Shown here piece by piece: positions 17,613 to 27,245 of a stretch of DNA of 64,000 nt (position 1 is the stretch's first letter; every line of letters begins with the position of its first letter). The DNA is from Croceitalea dokdonensis DOKDO 023 (GTDB lineage: Bacteria; Bacteroidota; Bacteroidia; Flavobacteriales; Flavobacteriaceae), in contig NZ_LDJX01000007.1 in NCBI RefSeq assembly GCF_001306415.1, positions 1-64,000 of the forward strand, read 5' to 3'. The notes below the pieces were generated by a model. It was not told the origin of the DNA and did not search any database. It saw only the letters and a list, made by a program, of their open reading frames with translations. The translations under genes were made by a program, and so were the position numbers.

Positions 17613-19361
17613 ATGCGAAATAAATGGGTAATTGCCCTACTATGGTCAGCCATGGTAACTTTGGGTATGGCACAGGAAAAGGAAGATATAGGCACGGAGG
17701 AGGTAACCGTAGTGAAACCTTACGCCCCAACGGTCTCAGATGCCTTTAAAATAAAAAGCCTGCCTGTTATCAATGATACCATTGCCCTACAGAAGAAAAA
17801 GGTAAAGTATACCATTTTTTCCGTTCCGGTGGCCTCTACTTTTACCCCAGCAAAGGCTAAGGCGGCAAAAGTGGAAAAACTGCCGCCACCCATCTTGTAC
17901 AATACCTACGCATCTGTTGGCCTCGGAAATTTTAACAATGCCCTGGTCGATTTTTATTCCAGCAGGGAAGTGGGCCGCGATGAAGATTTGTTTGATGTGG
18001 GCTTTACACATTTTTCCTCACGCGGGGATATAGATAGTACTCCCTTGGATACGGATTTTTACGACAGTAAGGTGGATGTTTCTTACTCCCAAAAAGCTAG
18101 GGATTACAATTGGCGTGCCGCATTGGGGGCCCAACACCAACTATACCATTGGTACGGTCTGGAAAGTGGGGCGTTTACGGAAGGACAGATTGCGGGCATC
18201 AATGAACGGCAGAATTATTTTAATGTACAGGCAGATGCCAGTATCCACGTGGAGGACTCTTTTTTTAAGAATGCTTCGGTCTTGGCCCGCCATTTTTGGG
18301 ATGCCACAAGTTCAGCAGAAAACAGGGCCAAACTAGAGCTGGGTGTAGAAGTGCCAATTACCACCGAGATGGTGGATATCAATGCCAAGGTAGATTATGT
18401 TGGCGGTAGTTTTCAAAATGCGGACCTAAATCTAACAGAAAATACCATGGGCCGTGAATATGGCCATGTACAGGTAGGTGTGAATCCCAGTATAGTGATT
18501 CTCAGGGATGGGTTAAAAATTAATTTAGGGGCCAACTTTGTGTATGGTAGGGACGTTGAGGCCAGGGAGGGCAATTTTTTTATCTACCCTGCCGTAACGG
18601 CATCTTACCGTCTATTGGATGACCAGGTAATCGCTTTTGGGGGCTTGGAGGGAGATTTGGAACAAAACTCCTATCATGGTTTTGTGGGTGATAACCCATT
18701 TGTCTCCCCAACCTTGTTTATACAGCCTACAGACCGGCAGTATGAGGGGTACCTAGGAATCAAAGGACAACTTTGGTCCAATTTGGGATACAAGCTAAGG
18801 GCGTCTTACAATGCGGAGAATAGGAGACCGCTATTTTTATTGAATCCGGTCAATACCGCACGCACCGATGCGCAGGGTTACACCATTGGTAATTCTTTTC
18901 AGGTGTTTTATGACGATATTAAGACACTGGGCGTCTTCGCGGAAATCAACGTGGACATCAATAGAAACTTTACGTTGGGACTAAATGGGCAATACAACAA
19001 TTACAATACGGAAACCAACAATCCAGCATGGAACTTACCAGAGGTAGAGGCCAACCTTTTTATGGATTATCAAATCAACAAACAATGGTATGCCAGGGCA
19101 AACTTTTTCTTTGTTGGGGAACGCCAAGACCTGCTTGCCACGGCACAACCTAACGTACCGGCCAACCTTTTTCCTTCGGAAATTGTTGATTTAGAAGGTT
19201 TTTTTGATGCTAATTTTCAGTTGGGGTATAATTTGAACGAACAACTTTCCGTGTTTGCCCGTTTTTCCAACATAGCAAATACCAACTACCAGCAATGGTA
19301 TAATTTTAGGGTTCAGGGCTTTCAAGCATTGGCAGGGGTGTCTTATAAGTTTGATATGTAA
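17613..19361 (+). CDS. TonB-dependent receptor-like outer-membrane barrel
   Basis: A 582-residue exported protein, signal peptide MRNKWVIALLWSAMVTLGMAQ. After a short N-terminal stretch with EEVTVVKPYAPTVSDAFKI the rest alternates amphipathic beta strands and ends in an aromatic-tipped strand, FQALAGVSYKFDM. The N-terminal segment resembles the Plug-less, TonB-receptor-like barrels annotated beside TPR proteins in Flavobacteria. No intact plug domain is visible, so transport is not assured. Transcribed with the TPR gene. Confidence 0.75.
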   Translation: MRNKWVIALLWSAMVTLGMAQEKEDIGTEEVTVVKPYAPTVSDAFKIKSLPVINDTIALQKKKVKYTIFSVPVASTFTPAKAKAAKVEKLPPPILYNTYASVGLGNFNNALVDFYSSREVGRDEDLFDVGFTHFSSRGDIDSTPLDTDFYDSKVDVSYSQKARDYNWRAALGAQHQLYHWYGLESGAFTEGQIAGINERQNYFNVQADASIHVEDSFFKNASVLARHFWDATSSAENRAKLELGVEVPITTEMVDINAKVDYVGGSFQNADLNLTENTMGREYGHVQVGVNPSIVILRDGLKINLGANFVYGRDVEAREGNFFIYPAVTASYRLLDDQVIAFGGLEGDLEQNSYHGFVGDNPFVSPTLFIQPTDRQYEGYLGIKGQLWSNLGYKLRASYNAENRRPLFLLNPVNTARTDAQGYTIGNSFQVFYDDIKTLGVFAEINVDINRNFTLGLNGQYNNYNTETNNPAWNLPEVEANLFMDYQINKQWYARANFFFVGERQDLLATAQPNVPANLFPSEIVDLEGFFDANFQLGYNLNEQLSVFARFSNIANTNYQQWYNFRVQGFQALAGVSYKFDM

Positions 19362-19433
19362 CCCACCCCAGTCCCGGAATAGTGAGCTATTCTCTTTAAA
19401 TCCCTATCTTGGAGAGGCGATAATTAGGGGAGT

Positions 19434-20519
19434 ATGCTCAAATTCAACATAAGTTATTGCTTGCTGTTTTCAGTAGGGTTGCTCACCGCACAAAATCTAG
19501 TGAAGAATCCTAGTTTTGAGCTCTTTGATGCTTGCCCTGAGATTTTGGGCAGTTTTAATGAGGATGTGCGTTATTGGTCCACCCCAACATTGGGCACTAC
19601 GGATTACTTCAATACCTGCAGCAAGCGCATGGGTGCCCCGGAGAACTTTAATGGTATTCAACAACCAAGTTTTGGCAATGCCTATGCTGGACTTTATTTT
19701 TATGCCCCGGGAGATTACAGGGAGTACATACAAGTGCCATTGGAAATGCCATTGCGCCAGAATGAAAATTACAAACTGAGTTTTTTCATAAGCCTGGCCG
19801 AAGGTTCAGATTTTGCAGTGAAGGATTTTGGTGTAGTAATGGCTAAAAAAGCCCTTAGGGTAAATACCAAACGGGTGCTGTCCAAAAAACATCTGTTTGG
19901 TGCAGGCGGCAATAAGGTTACGGTACATGAGGTAAACCATCCCACTTTCCATGAAGATAAAACAGACTGGCTACAGGTAACCCTGGAGTTTACGGCCCAA
20001 GGTTTTGAGCGTTTTTTGGTGTTGGGCAACCTAAGGGACAATAAACGGACCAAAAAAATACAGACTAAAAGGAAAGAGACCAAGAAGGGTGCCTATTATT
20101 ACATAGATATGGTGAGCCTGCAAGCATTGGATAGCAACCTGAGCCAAATTCCGCCCATGCAGCGTGATAGTCTGTATGTTTTCAAGGCGATTACCTTTGG
20201 GTTTGACGATATCCAACTTTCCAACTTGGGAACCAAAGAGCTGAGGCGGGTTTTTATGGAACTTAAGGACCATCCAGAGCTGCAGCTTGAAATCCATGGC
20301 CATACGGATGCAAAAGGTGGAGAAGACTACAACCAACGATTATCTTACCAAAGAGCCGTAAACCTTGCAAATCATTTAATCCGGTGGGGTATTGATAAAA
20401 GCAGGATAAGCTGCTTTGGTCATGGGGCTTCCAAACCAATCTCGTCTAACCAAACAGAAGGGGGACGTGCAAAAAATAGGCGGGTGGAATTTTTATTCAA
20501 AACCACCTCTGGCCAATAG
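19434..20519 (+). CDS. OmpA-family outer-membrane protein, copy 1
   Basis: A 361-residue exported protein. Signal peptide ends LLTAQ; the mature N-terminus starts NLVKNPSFELFDACPEI, a carbohydrate-binding-module-like jellyroll with conserved YFNTCS and GYAGLYFYAPGDYREYIQ-type segments (roughly residues 20-235). The C-terminal OmpA peptidoglycan-binding domain (about 250-360) shows IHGHTDAKGGEDYN, LSYQRAVNLANHL and NRRVEFLF. Expected to link the outer membrane or surface to peptidoglycan. It overlaps the end of the next, convergent gene by 27 bases and has a paralogue at 21083. Confidence 0.88.
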   Translation: MLKFNISYCLLFSVGLLTAQNLVKNPSFELFDACPEILGSFNEDVRYWSTPTLGTTDYFNTCSKRMGAPENFNGIQQPSFGNAYAGLYFYAPGDYREYIQVPLEMPLRQNENYKLSFFISLAEGSDFAVKDFGVVMAKKALRVNTKRVLSKKHLFGAGGNKVTVHEVNHPTFHEDKTDWLQVTLEFTAQGFERFLVLGNLRDNKRTKKIQTKRKETKKGAYYYIDMVSLQALDSNLSQIPPMQRDSLYVFKAITFGFDDIQLSNLGTKELRRVFMELKDHPELQLEIHGHTDAKGGEDYNQRLSYQRAVNLANHLIRWGIDKSRISCFGHGASKPISSNQTEGGRAKNRRVEFLFKTTSGQ

Positions 20520-20945
20520 GGGCAGTTGGGTATTGTAGTGGTAGGTAAGCTCCAGAGGCAAGCTTGGAAACAAAGGGGGTGTTGTCCAGGGTTTTCTAAG
20601 ATAGGCCTTACCCTCTATCATTTTTCGCATGGCGGCATCATATTGTAAGACAATGGGTTCCGTTTTACCCCCATCCAATACAAAAAATGCTTCTTCCTCG
20701 TAACCTTTGGAACTTATATTGATTTTCCAATGGAACTTCTTGTCGCTGTTCAGGGTAAATTCTCCCTCAAAATTGGTGTATACAGTAGTCTCAGTGCCAA
20801 CAATGGAAATTGCGGCCGCGTAGATGGGTAGTCCTAGTTCGTCAATAACCTCACCTGAAATGGTGTTTTGGGAAACAACCAATATCGGACTTAGGCAAAG
20901 TATGAGCAAAACCACGGTCATGCGCATAACAAAAGATTTGGACAC
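20493..20945 (-). CDS. Carboxypeptidase-regulatory-like domain protein
   Basis: A 150-residue exported protein: signal peptide ending VVSQ, then a beta-sandwich with NTISGEVIDELGLPIYAAAISI and TVYTNFEGEFTLN, the CarboxypepD_reg-like pattern used at the front of TonB-dependent receptors and found in small stand-alone Bacteroidota proteins. The remainder (about residues 100-150) is unassigned. It sits head-on between two OmpA paralogues and its last nine codons overlap the end of the first in antisense. Confidence 0.78.
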   Translation of the reverse strand: MSKSFVMRMTVVLLILCLSPILVVSQNTISGEVIDELGLPIYAAAISIVGTETTVYTNFEGEFTLNSDKKFHWKINISSKGYEEEAFFVLDGGKTEPIVLQYDAAMRKMIEGKAYLRKPWTTPPLFPSLPLELTYHYNTQLPLLARGGFE

Positions 20946-21082
20946 TAAGAACGTCTTAGGATGGCCGCTAGTATGAAATTATTCCAATTCTCGACCAATG
21001 GTTCGTTTTCTACCTTAAACTGCAATATTATGCGTTAAGATGCGTTAAATGCTTTACGAGAACCTAAAATACCAAATTGCTT

Positions 21083-22171
21083 ATGTTAGTAAAGGTTACT
21101 CGTTGTACATTTTATTTTGCCGCCCTAATGGGAAGCCTGTTTACGGCGCAAGGCCAAAATCTCATTTTAAATGCAAGTTTTGAAGAGTATAAGGAATGTC
21201 CTTCCAACATTTCTAGTTTTGATGCCCTGTTGGACAATGTAAGCTTGCCTACCTCAAGTTCAGGGGATTATTTCAATACCTGCGCATCCGGGGACTTTAA
21301 TACCGACAATAATTTTAAGGGAGGACAGGAGCCCGCCGATGGAAAGGGATATGCCGGTTTATATTATTACGCCCTTAACGATTACAGGGAATACCTACAA
21401 TTGGACGCGGCCAGGACCCTAAGGGCAAAACACCCCCATAAACTGAGTTTTAAGGTAAGCTTGGCAGAAGCCTCTACCATTGCCTTAAAAAATATGTCAT
21501 TGGTAATGACCAGTAAAAAAATACGTGTGCCCAACAGTAAGGTATTGACAGCATCACGCTTGGACCTGCAACCAGATATCCAATTACATGAGGTTCCCTT
21601 AAAGGCCAATGGTTCATTGTCAGAAACCGATGGTTGGGTAACCCTGACCGCCGAATTTGATGCCAAGGGATTTGAAAACCATTTTCTCATAGGTAATTTT
21701 AAAGAGAATAAAGCAACTGAGCTCTTACGGCCAACCAAGGCGGTAACTTCTAGTGACTTTTCCTACTACTTTGTTGATGCCTTTGAATTGGAAGAACTTC
21801 CCAGAATCAACTATGAAAAGGATAAGATTTACGTATTGGAACGTAAGCCTTTTGAACCTAAAGGTTATGACTTGGATGATGAGGCGGTAGCACAGGTAAA
21901 AAAGATATTTAAGTTTCTAAAGGAGAATGCGGATGTGCAAATGAAAATTACCGGACATTCAGATGATGTGGGAAATGCAGAGTACAATAAATTTGTGTCC
22001 TCTTTGCGCGCTAGGGCGGTTGCCCTATACCTTAAAAAATTGGGTGTGGAGGATGACCGTATCGTTTGGGAAGGTGTTGGCAATTCCAAGCCCCTAAGGA
22101 ACGGCAAGGTTAAGGATGAACGCCTGCGCAACCGTAGGGTGGAGTTTGTTATGACGGATGTTAAAGAATAA
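21083..22171 (+). CDS. OmpA-family outer-membrane protein, copy 2
   Basis: A 362-residue exported protein with the same architecture as the gene at 19434: signal peptide ending AQGQ, NLILNASFEEYKECPSNI at the mature start, a jellyroll-like domain with YFNTCASGD and GYAGLYYYALNDYREYLQ, and a C-terminal OmpA domain with ITGHSDDVGNAEYN, LRARAVALYLKKL and NRRVEFVMT. I prefer the ATG at 21083 to an in-frame TTG two codons upstream. The two copies differ at many positions, so the duplication is old. Confidence 0.88.
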   Translation: MLVKVTRCTFYFAALMGSLFTAQGQNLILNASFEEYKECPSNISSFDALLDNVSLPTSSSGDYFNTCASGDFNTDNNFKGGQEPADGKGYAGLYYYALNDYREYLQLDAARTLRAKHPHKLSFKVSLAEASTIALKNMSLVMTSKKIRVPNSKVLTASRLDLQPDIQLHEVPLKANGSLSETDGWVTLTAEFDAKGFENHFLIGNFKENKATELLRPTKAVTSSDFSYYFVDAFELEELPRINYEKDKIYVLERKPFEPKGYDLDDEAVAQVKKIFKFLKENADVQMKITGHSDDVGNAEYNKFVSSLRARAVALYLKKLGVEDDRIVWEGVGNSKPLRNGKVKDERLRNRRVEFVMTDVKE

Positions 22172-22534
22172 TTAGGCTCCAAAATTTCACAAAAATTTAG
22201 CCAGTACCTATATTTTTTAAGGTTGATAGCACGGTAACAAAAAACAACTTTAGTACATGGATTTTGGATAAATCCTTATCCTTAGCTCATATCTATGGTA
22301 CACTATTGTTTTTGCATTTTCTTAGCTCTCTCTGAGGGTGATTTTATTTCTAAAAATAAGTCTTCAATAGAAGTTTTTAGGAGTACTCTGGTTGACTTTG
22401 ATTAAAGACACCAAAGCCCGTAACTGTAGGCTGCCCTTTGTGATGATATAATGGAAGAGCGTTAATCATTCCTTGGATTAGCCCGATGAATCCATTACAC
22501 ATGCTTATCACCTAAAACTTGCTTGGAAGTTGTT
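22172..22534. other. Non-coding gap between ompA copy 2 and the DUF885 gene
   Basis: About 360 AT-rich bases. I see no open frame with a signal or conserved look, no tRNA and no strong terminator. Only the promoter element of the downstream gene (22535) is recognisable. Confidence 0.5.
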
Positions 22535-22542
22535 TATTTTTG
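22535..22542 (+). promoter_or_regulatory. Putative -7 element of the DUF885 gene
   Basis: TATTTTTG matches TAnnTTTG, 16 bases before the ATG at 22559. It rules out an in-frame TTG at 22523, which lies upstream of it. Confidence 0.5.
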
Positions 22543-22558
22543 TTTAAACGTCTTTAGC

Positions 22559-24376
22559 ATGTCTAAATTTCTTCTGTGTACCCTGGTTTGTTTTTGCTTG
22601 ATGATTTCTTGTGAACCGCGTGTAAAAACACCGGATAATAAGGCCCTATTGGAAGGGTTGTTCAAAGATTACAATGAGTTTAAGCTGGCCATTAATCCCA
22701 TTGAAGCCACCAAAGCTGGATATGCACAGTTAAATGATACCATTACCGATTATGTATCCACAAATTATTTGGCGCATTTGTCCAAAAACTATGCGATGTT
22801 TAGCGAGCGAATACAGCAAATAGATACCACAGGCTTAAGCCAGACTAGGCAGCTCGCCTTAAGAACCATGGAATGGGAATGTAGGATAAAGGCGCAGGGC
22901 CTGGAACAAAAGCTGCCAGTGGTAACCTCCCCAATATACAACTTGCCCACTTTGGTGCAATTTCCGCTGGGGCAAATCCAGTCCTTACACTTATATGTGG
23001 CACAATTGGCTGGGGGCGAAAGTGTACATCCGTTCAGCACTCCCAAGGATTATGAAGACTGGCTACATAGACTTGAGGATTATATCCAATTTTTGGATAC
23101 AAGCTTGTCCATCATGGAAAAAGGGGTAGATTCGGGATTGGTATTGCCTAAATCCCTAATTGTTAAAATGATTCCCCAGGTGGCGGAATTTGGAAAAGGC
23201 GCTGCGGAGCAACATTTGTTTTATCGTCCTATACATAACTTGCCCAAACATTTTTCCAATCAAGAGAAAGAAGGGTTAAGGAGCGCTTTTAAACAAATTA
23301 TCCAGACTAAAATCATACCTAAATATCAAGAGCTTACCTTGTTTTTAGAAGAAGTTTACCTTCCTGCAGGTCGCGATACTGCGGGCATAGGTGCTTTGCC
23401 GGGAGGTAAGGCGGTATATGATTATTTGGTCCGTTTGCATACCAGTACGGATATGACCGCAGATGAAATCCATGAATTGGGAAAGAGGGAAGTACGACGC
23501 ATTCAGGGGGAAATGGTTAGGGCAAAGGAGGCTTTGGGGTTTAAAGGGGACTTAAAAGCTTTTTTTGACCATGTAAGGAATAACTCGGAACTAATGCCCT
23601 TTCAAAACCCAGAAGCGGTTATCCAACATTATAAATCCATCGAAGCCAGAGTAAACAAGAGCATCGGTGAGATGTTCCATCTAATGCCCAATGCTGGTTT
23701 TGAGGTTAGGAGGACTGAGGCTTTCCGTGAGGCCTCTGCCAGCGCAGAGTATGTTCCGGGTTCAAAAGATGGTAGCAGACCAGGAGTTTTTTACATTCCA
23801 ATACCTGATGTAAAGGCATTTAACTTGTTGACTAGTGAGGCCTTATTTTTACATGAAGCAGTACCCGGCCACCATTTTCAACTTTCGCTACAACAAGAGA
23901 ACAAAGATTTGCCCAAGTTTTTGCACCCAGAAAGTTTGGGTGTTTTTGTGGAAGGCTGGGCCCTTTACTCAGAATCCTTAGGAAAGGAGTTGGGGCTTTA
24001 TGGAGACCCACTTCAATATTTTGGCATGTTAAGTATGGAAATGCACCGTGCCATCCGGTTGGTCGTGGACACCGGTATACACGCCAAAGGATGGACCCGT
24101 GAAGAGGCTATTCAATATTCCTTGGATAATGAGGCAGATTCGGTAGAGGGTATAACCGCTGAGATAGAGCGGTACATGGCCACGCCTGGCCAGGCACTGT
24201 CCTATAAAATTGGGCAACTTAAGATTCAGGAATTAAGAAATATGGCGGCAGCATCCTTGGGAAAGGATTTTGATGTGGCTAATTTTCATGACCAAATATT
24301 AAATTCTGGTAGTTTGCCCTTAACGTTATTGGAGCGGAAGATTAAAGCTTGGGTAGCTAAACAAAAAGAAAATTGA
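22559..24376 (+). CDS. DUF885 peptidase-like lipoprotein
   Basis: A 605-residue lipoprotein: the signal peptide MSKFLLCTLVCFCLMISC ends in a lipobox cysteine. The metal-binding motif HEAVPGH (residues 432-438) and a downstream EGWALYSESLGKELG helix are hallmarks of the DUF885 family, zinc-metallopeptidase-like proteins with a thermolysin-like arrangement. The missing second histidine spacing of classical HExxH is normal for the family (HExxPGH). The substrate is unknown. A strong shared terminator follows. Confidence 0.88.
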   Translation: MSKFLLCTLVCFCLMISCEPRVKTPDNKALLEGLFKDYNEFKLAINPIEATKAGYAQLNDTITDYVSTNYLAHLSKNYAMFSERIQQIDTTGLSQTRQLALRTMEWECRIKAQGLEQKLPVVTSPIYNLPTLVQFPLGQIQSLHLYVAQLAGGESVHPFSTPKDYEDWLHRLEDYIQFLDTSLSIMEKGVDSGLVLPKSLIVKMIPQVAEFGKGAAEQHLFYRPIHNLPKHFSNQEKEGLRSAFKQIIQTKIIPKYQELTLFLEEVYLPAGRDTAGIGALPGGKAVYDYLVRLHTSTDMTADEIHELGKREVRRIQGEMVRAKEALGFKGDLKAFFDHVRNNSELMPFQNPEAVIQHYKSIEARVNKSIGEMFHLMPNAGFEVRRTEAFREASASAEYVPGSKDGSRPGVFYIPIPDVKAFNLLTSEALFLHEAVPGHHFQLSLQQENKDLPKFLHPESLGVFVEGWALYSESLGKELGLYGDPLQYFGMLSMEMHRAIRLVVDTGIHAKGWTREEAIQYSLDNEADSVEGITAEIERYMATPGQALSYKIGQLKIQELRNMAAASLGKDFDVANFHDQILNSGSLPLTLLERKIKAWVAKQKEN

Positions 24377-24428
24377 TGAATCAGGGCAATAGCGCATACC
24401 CGGCTTGCCCCGTTTAACTTAAAAACAA

Positions 24429-24462
24429 AAAACCCCTAAGGCAATGGCCCTAGGGGTTTTTA
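24429..24462. terminator. Bidirectional terminator after the DUF885 gene
   Basis: ACCCCTA...TAGGGGT stem with an inner GGC/GCC extension, flanked by A-rich and T-rich runs; lies between two convergent genes. Confidence 0.85.
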
Positions 24463-24478
24463 ATATGCAATAATGGGT

Positions 24479-25018
24479 TTAAAACATTATGGGTGTGGCA
24501 ACCCTAGTGGTTCCCCATCCCATGATTAAATGTACGCCGCCTTCCACATCTTTATAGGCCAAAGAAAAGGCTTCCAATGATTCATTGTCCGTACTTGCCT
24601 GCGAAGTTACCCGTACAACGTCTGCCTCTTGATCGTAGGTATAGGCTCCCCATTGGTTGAGGTTTTTATTTAAAATCACCGTCCATTCCCCATCTCCAGG
24701 AATGGTAAACAAAGAGTAGGTTCCAGCGGCAATCTTTTCCCCACCAAAGGTTACGTCCTTGTAAAAGGTGACCTCGGGTGCTTCATTGGCTCCGGTTCTC
24801 CATACTTTACCGGCAGGCGCCAATTCTTCCAATGATCGTCCCTTTAACTGAGGACGACTGTAGATTATTCGCATGGTTTTGTTAGACTCCCGGTAACTGG
24901 TAGGATAAGATGCAATGTCTGCGGGACTTTTGTCCAATCCGCTAAATTTCTGGGCGGTTGCCTGGGTGCTAAGTACCATCATAAAGGCAAAGCATAAGGG
25001 TAATACTATTTTTTTCAT
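24479..25018 (-). CDS. DUF2911 domain-containing exported protein
   Basis: A 179-residue exported protein with signal peptide ending ATAQ. The core has YSRPQLKGRSLEEL, VWRTGANEAPEVTF, AGTYSLFTIPGDGEWTVILN and WGAYTYDQEADVVRV, all typical of DUF2911, a beta-sandwich family of unknown function widespread in Bacteroidota. It is monocistronic, with a TACTTTTG promoter element at 25039-25046 on the minus strand. Confidence 0.9.
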   Translation of the reverse strand: MKKIVLPLCFAFMMVLSTQATAQKFSGLDKSPADIASYPTSYRESNKTMRIIYSRPQLKGRSLEELAPAGKVWRTGANEAPEVTFYKDVTFGGEKIAAGTYSLFTIPGDGEWTVILNKNLNQWGAYTYDQEADVVRVTSQASTDNESLEAFSLAYKDVEGGVHLIMGWGTTRVATPIMF

Positions 25019-25038
25019 CGTTAAATTTTTAGTGTTAT

Positions 25039-25046
25039 CAAAAGTA
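25039..25046 (-). promoter_or_regulatory. Putative -7 element of the DUF2911 gene
   Basis: Minus strand TACTTTTG matches TAnnTTTG, 20 bases before the ATG; no clear -33 TTG. Confidence 0.45.
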
Positions 25047-25255
25047 GCGGTACCAGCTCCTTTTAGTTTGTTAACAGTCGTTAAAATTTAGGAAACTTTC
25101 AGATTTGATAAAAAGTGAGCATGATATCCAATAATTTGTTGATATGCGAATTAAAATAGATAAAAAAGTTTTAATTTGAAATCACTTTTCAAATTATTGT
25201 TTGATAATTGTTAGAAGTAACGCATTTTTGACCCTAAGTTTTAAATCAAAAAAAT

Positions 25256-26926
25256 ATGTGCGGAATTGTATGTGCTTTCGATATAAAGGAATCTAGTGAG
25301 GTTTTAAGGCCACAGCTCTTGGAGATGTCAAAAAAAATAAGGCATCGCGGACCGGATTGGAGCGGAATCTATGCCAATAAAAATGCTATTTTGGCCCATG
25401 AACGCCTGGCTATCGTAGACCCAGCCTCTGGAAAACAGCCGCTGTTCAGTAAAGATGGTCAATTGGTCTTGGCGGCCAACGGGGAAATTTATAACCATAA
25501 AGAACTTAGGGAGCAGTTTAAAGATTCCTATGTATTCCAGACAGCATCGGATTGTGAGGTCATTTTAGCCCTGTACAAGGAAAAAGGAGTGGAGTTCATT
25601 GATGAACTCAATGGCATTTTTGGCTTTGCCATCTATGATAGTGAAAAGGACGAGTATTTTATTGCAAGGGACCATATGGGGATAATTCCCCTGTATATTG
25701 GATGGGACAAACAGGGCACCTTTTATGTAGCCTCAGAATTAAAGGCATTGGAAGGTGTTTGTACCAAAATTGAGTTGTTTCCTCCGGGACACTATATGCA
25801 TAGTAGCAACGGTGAATTTGTACGTTGGTACCAGCGCGATTGGATGGAGTATGAGGCCGTAAAGGATAATGAAACCAGTATTAAAGCCATACATGATGCC
25901 TTGGAGGCCGCTGTCAAAAGACAATTGATGTCCGATGTGCCCTATGGAGTACTGCTTTCCGGAGGATTGGACTCCTCTGTTACATCTGCCCTTGCCAAAA
26001 AATTTGCCCAAAAAAGAGTGGAGTCCGGTGGAACTGCGGACGCTTGGTGGCCACAACTGCATTCCTTTTCGGTGGGGTTGGAAGGTTCTCCCGATCTAGC
26101 TGCCGCCCAAAAAGTGGCAGACCATATTGGAACGGTGCACCATGAGATCAAGTTTACCATCCAAGAAGGGTTGGATGCCATTAAGGATGTCATCTACAAT
26201 TTGGAGACCTATGATATTACTACCATACGTGCATCCACCCCCATGTACCTCATGGCAAGGGTCATTAAATCCATGGGCATTAAAATGGTGCTTTCCGGTG
26301 AAGGGGCAGATGAGCTTTTTGGTGGATACCTTTATTTTCACAAAGCGCCAAACGCCAGGGAATTTCATGAGGAAACCGTTCGTAAGCTGGATAAGTTGCA
26401 TATGTACGACTGCTTGCGTGCCAACAAATCCTTAGCGGCCTGGGGTATAGAGGGCAGGGTTCCGTTTTTGGACAAAGAGTTTATGGATGTGGCCATGCGC
26501 ATTAACCCGCAAGATAAAATGATCAATGGGGAACGCATGGAGAAATGGGTGGTAAGAAAAGCCTTTGAGGCCTACCTGCCCCAAAGTGTCGCTTGGAGGC
26601 AAAAAGAACAATTTTCAGACGGTGTTGGCTACAGTTGGATAGATACATTAAAGGAAGTAGTTGCAGATGCGGTGACAGATGAGCAACTAAAAAGTGCGAA
26701 CTTTAGGTTTCCCATACAGACCCCAACCTCAAAAGAAGAATATTATTACCGGACCATTTTTGAGGAACATTTTCCCTCCGATGCCGCTGCGTTAAGCGTT
26801 CCACAGGAGCCTTCCGTGGCATGTAGCACCAAAATTGCGCTAGAGTGGGATGAGGCCTTTAAGAACATGAACGACCCATCCGGAAGGGCTGTGGCCAATG
26901 TGCATGATGATGCGTATGTTAGTTAA
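25256..26926 (+). CDS. asnB: Asparagine synthase B (glutamine-hydrolysing)
   Basis: Makes asparagine from aspartate, ATP and glutamine. The 556-residue protein starts MCGIVCAFD, so Cys2 is the glutaminase nucleophile after Met removal. The glutamine amidotransferase class II domain (residues 2-190) carries RHRGPDWSGIY and LAANGEIYNH; the synthetase domain has the PP-loop LLSGGLDSSVTSALA (about 234-248) and SGEGADELFGGY. Length and motifs match the E. coli AsnB type. Monocistronic with a terminator downstream. Confidence 0.97.
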   Translation: MCGIVCAFDIKESSEVLRPQLLEMSKKIRHRGPDWSGIYANKNAILAHERLAIVDPASGKQPLFSKDGQLVLAANGEIYNHKELREQFKDSYVFQTASDCEVILALYKEKGVEFIDELNGIFGFAIYDSEKDEYFIARDHMGIIPLYIGWDKQGTFYVASELKALEGVCTKIELFPPGHYMHSSNGEFVRWYQRDWMEYEAVKDNETSIKAIHDALEAAVKRQLMSDVPYGVLLSGGLDSSVTSALAKKFAQKRVESGGTADAWWPQLHSFSVGLEGSPDLAAAQKVADHIGTVHHEIKFTIQEGLDAIKDVIYNLETYDITTIRASTPMYLMARVIKSMGIKMVLSGEGADELFGGYLYFHKAPNAREFHEETVRKLDKLHMYDCLRANKSLAAWGIEGRVPFLDKEFMDVAMRINPQDKMINGERMEKWVVRKAFEAYLPQSVAWRQKEQFSDGVGYSWIDTLKEVVADAVTDEQLKSANFRFPIQTPTSKEEYYYRTIFEEHFPSDAAALSVPQEPSVACSTKIALEWDEAFKNMNDPSGRAVANVHDDAYVS

Positions 26927-26975
26927 TCAAAAGCATCTGTTGTTTGGATGGACTAAGTAAACCATAATCTCCCAT

Positions 26976-27007
26976 AAAAACCCTTCCCCAAAGAGGGGTT
27001 TTTGCTT
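26976..27007 (+). terminator. Terminator after asnB
   Basis: AAAAACCC paired with GGGTTTTT around a 12-base loop, then a T-rich run. The remaining bases up to gyrB hold only the gyrB promoter. Confidence 0.7.
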
Positions 27008-27199
27008 TTTTTAAAGGTTGGTGTTGGTTAAAGGGTATCTTGCCATAGCCATTTAAATGCGCTTAAGTTGCTACCTTAAAATTTGGGCATCAAAGAGGGC
27101 TTCCATTCAAGACTTTTGACAGCAATTTTTTCCACATTATATTGTTGATAACTTGCCTGTTCAATATGGTGTAAAGCCTTAATTCTATTGGCTTTTGGT

Positions 27200-27207
27200 T
27201 ATATTTG
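27200..27207 (+). promoter_or_regulatory. Putative gyrB -7 promoter element
   Basis: TATATTTG matches TAnnTTTG, 38 bases before the gyrB ATG. Confidence 0.5.
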
Positions 27208-27245
27208 TAAGATTTGAAATTTTCAAGGTAACCTAGTCAAAAACT

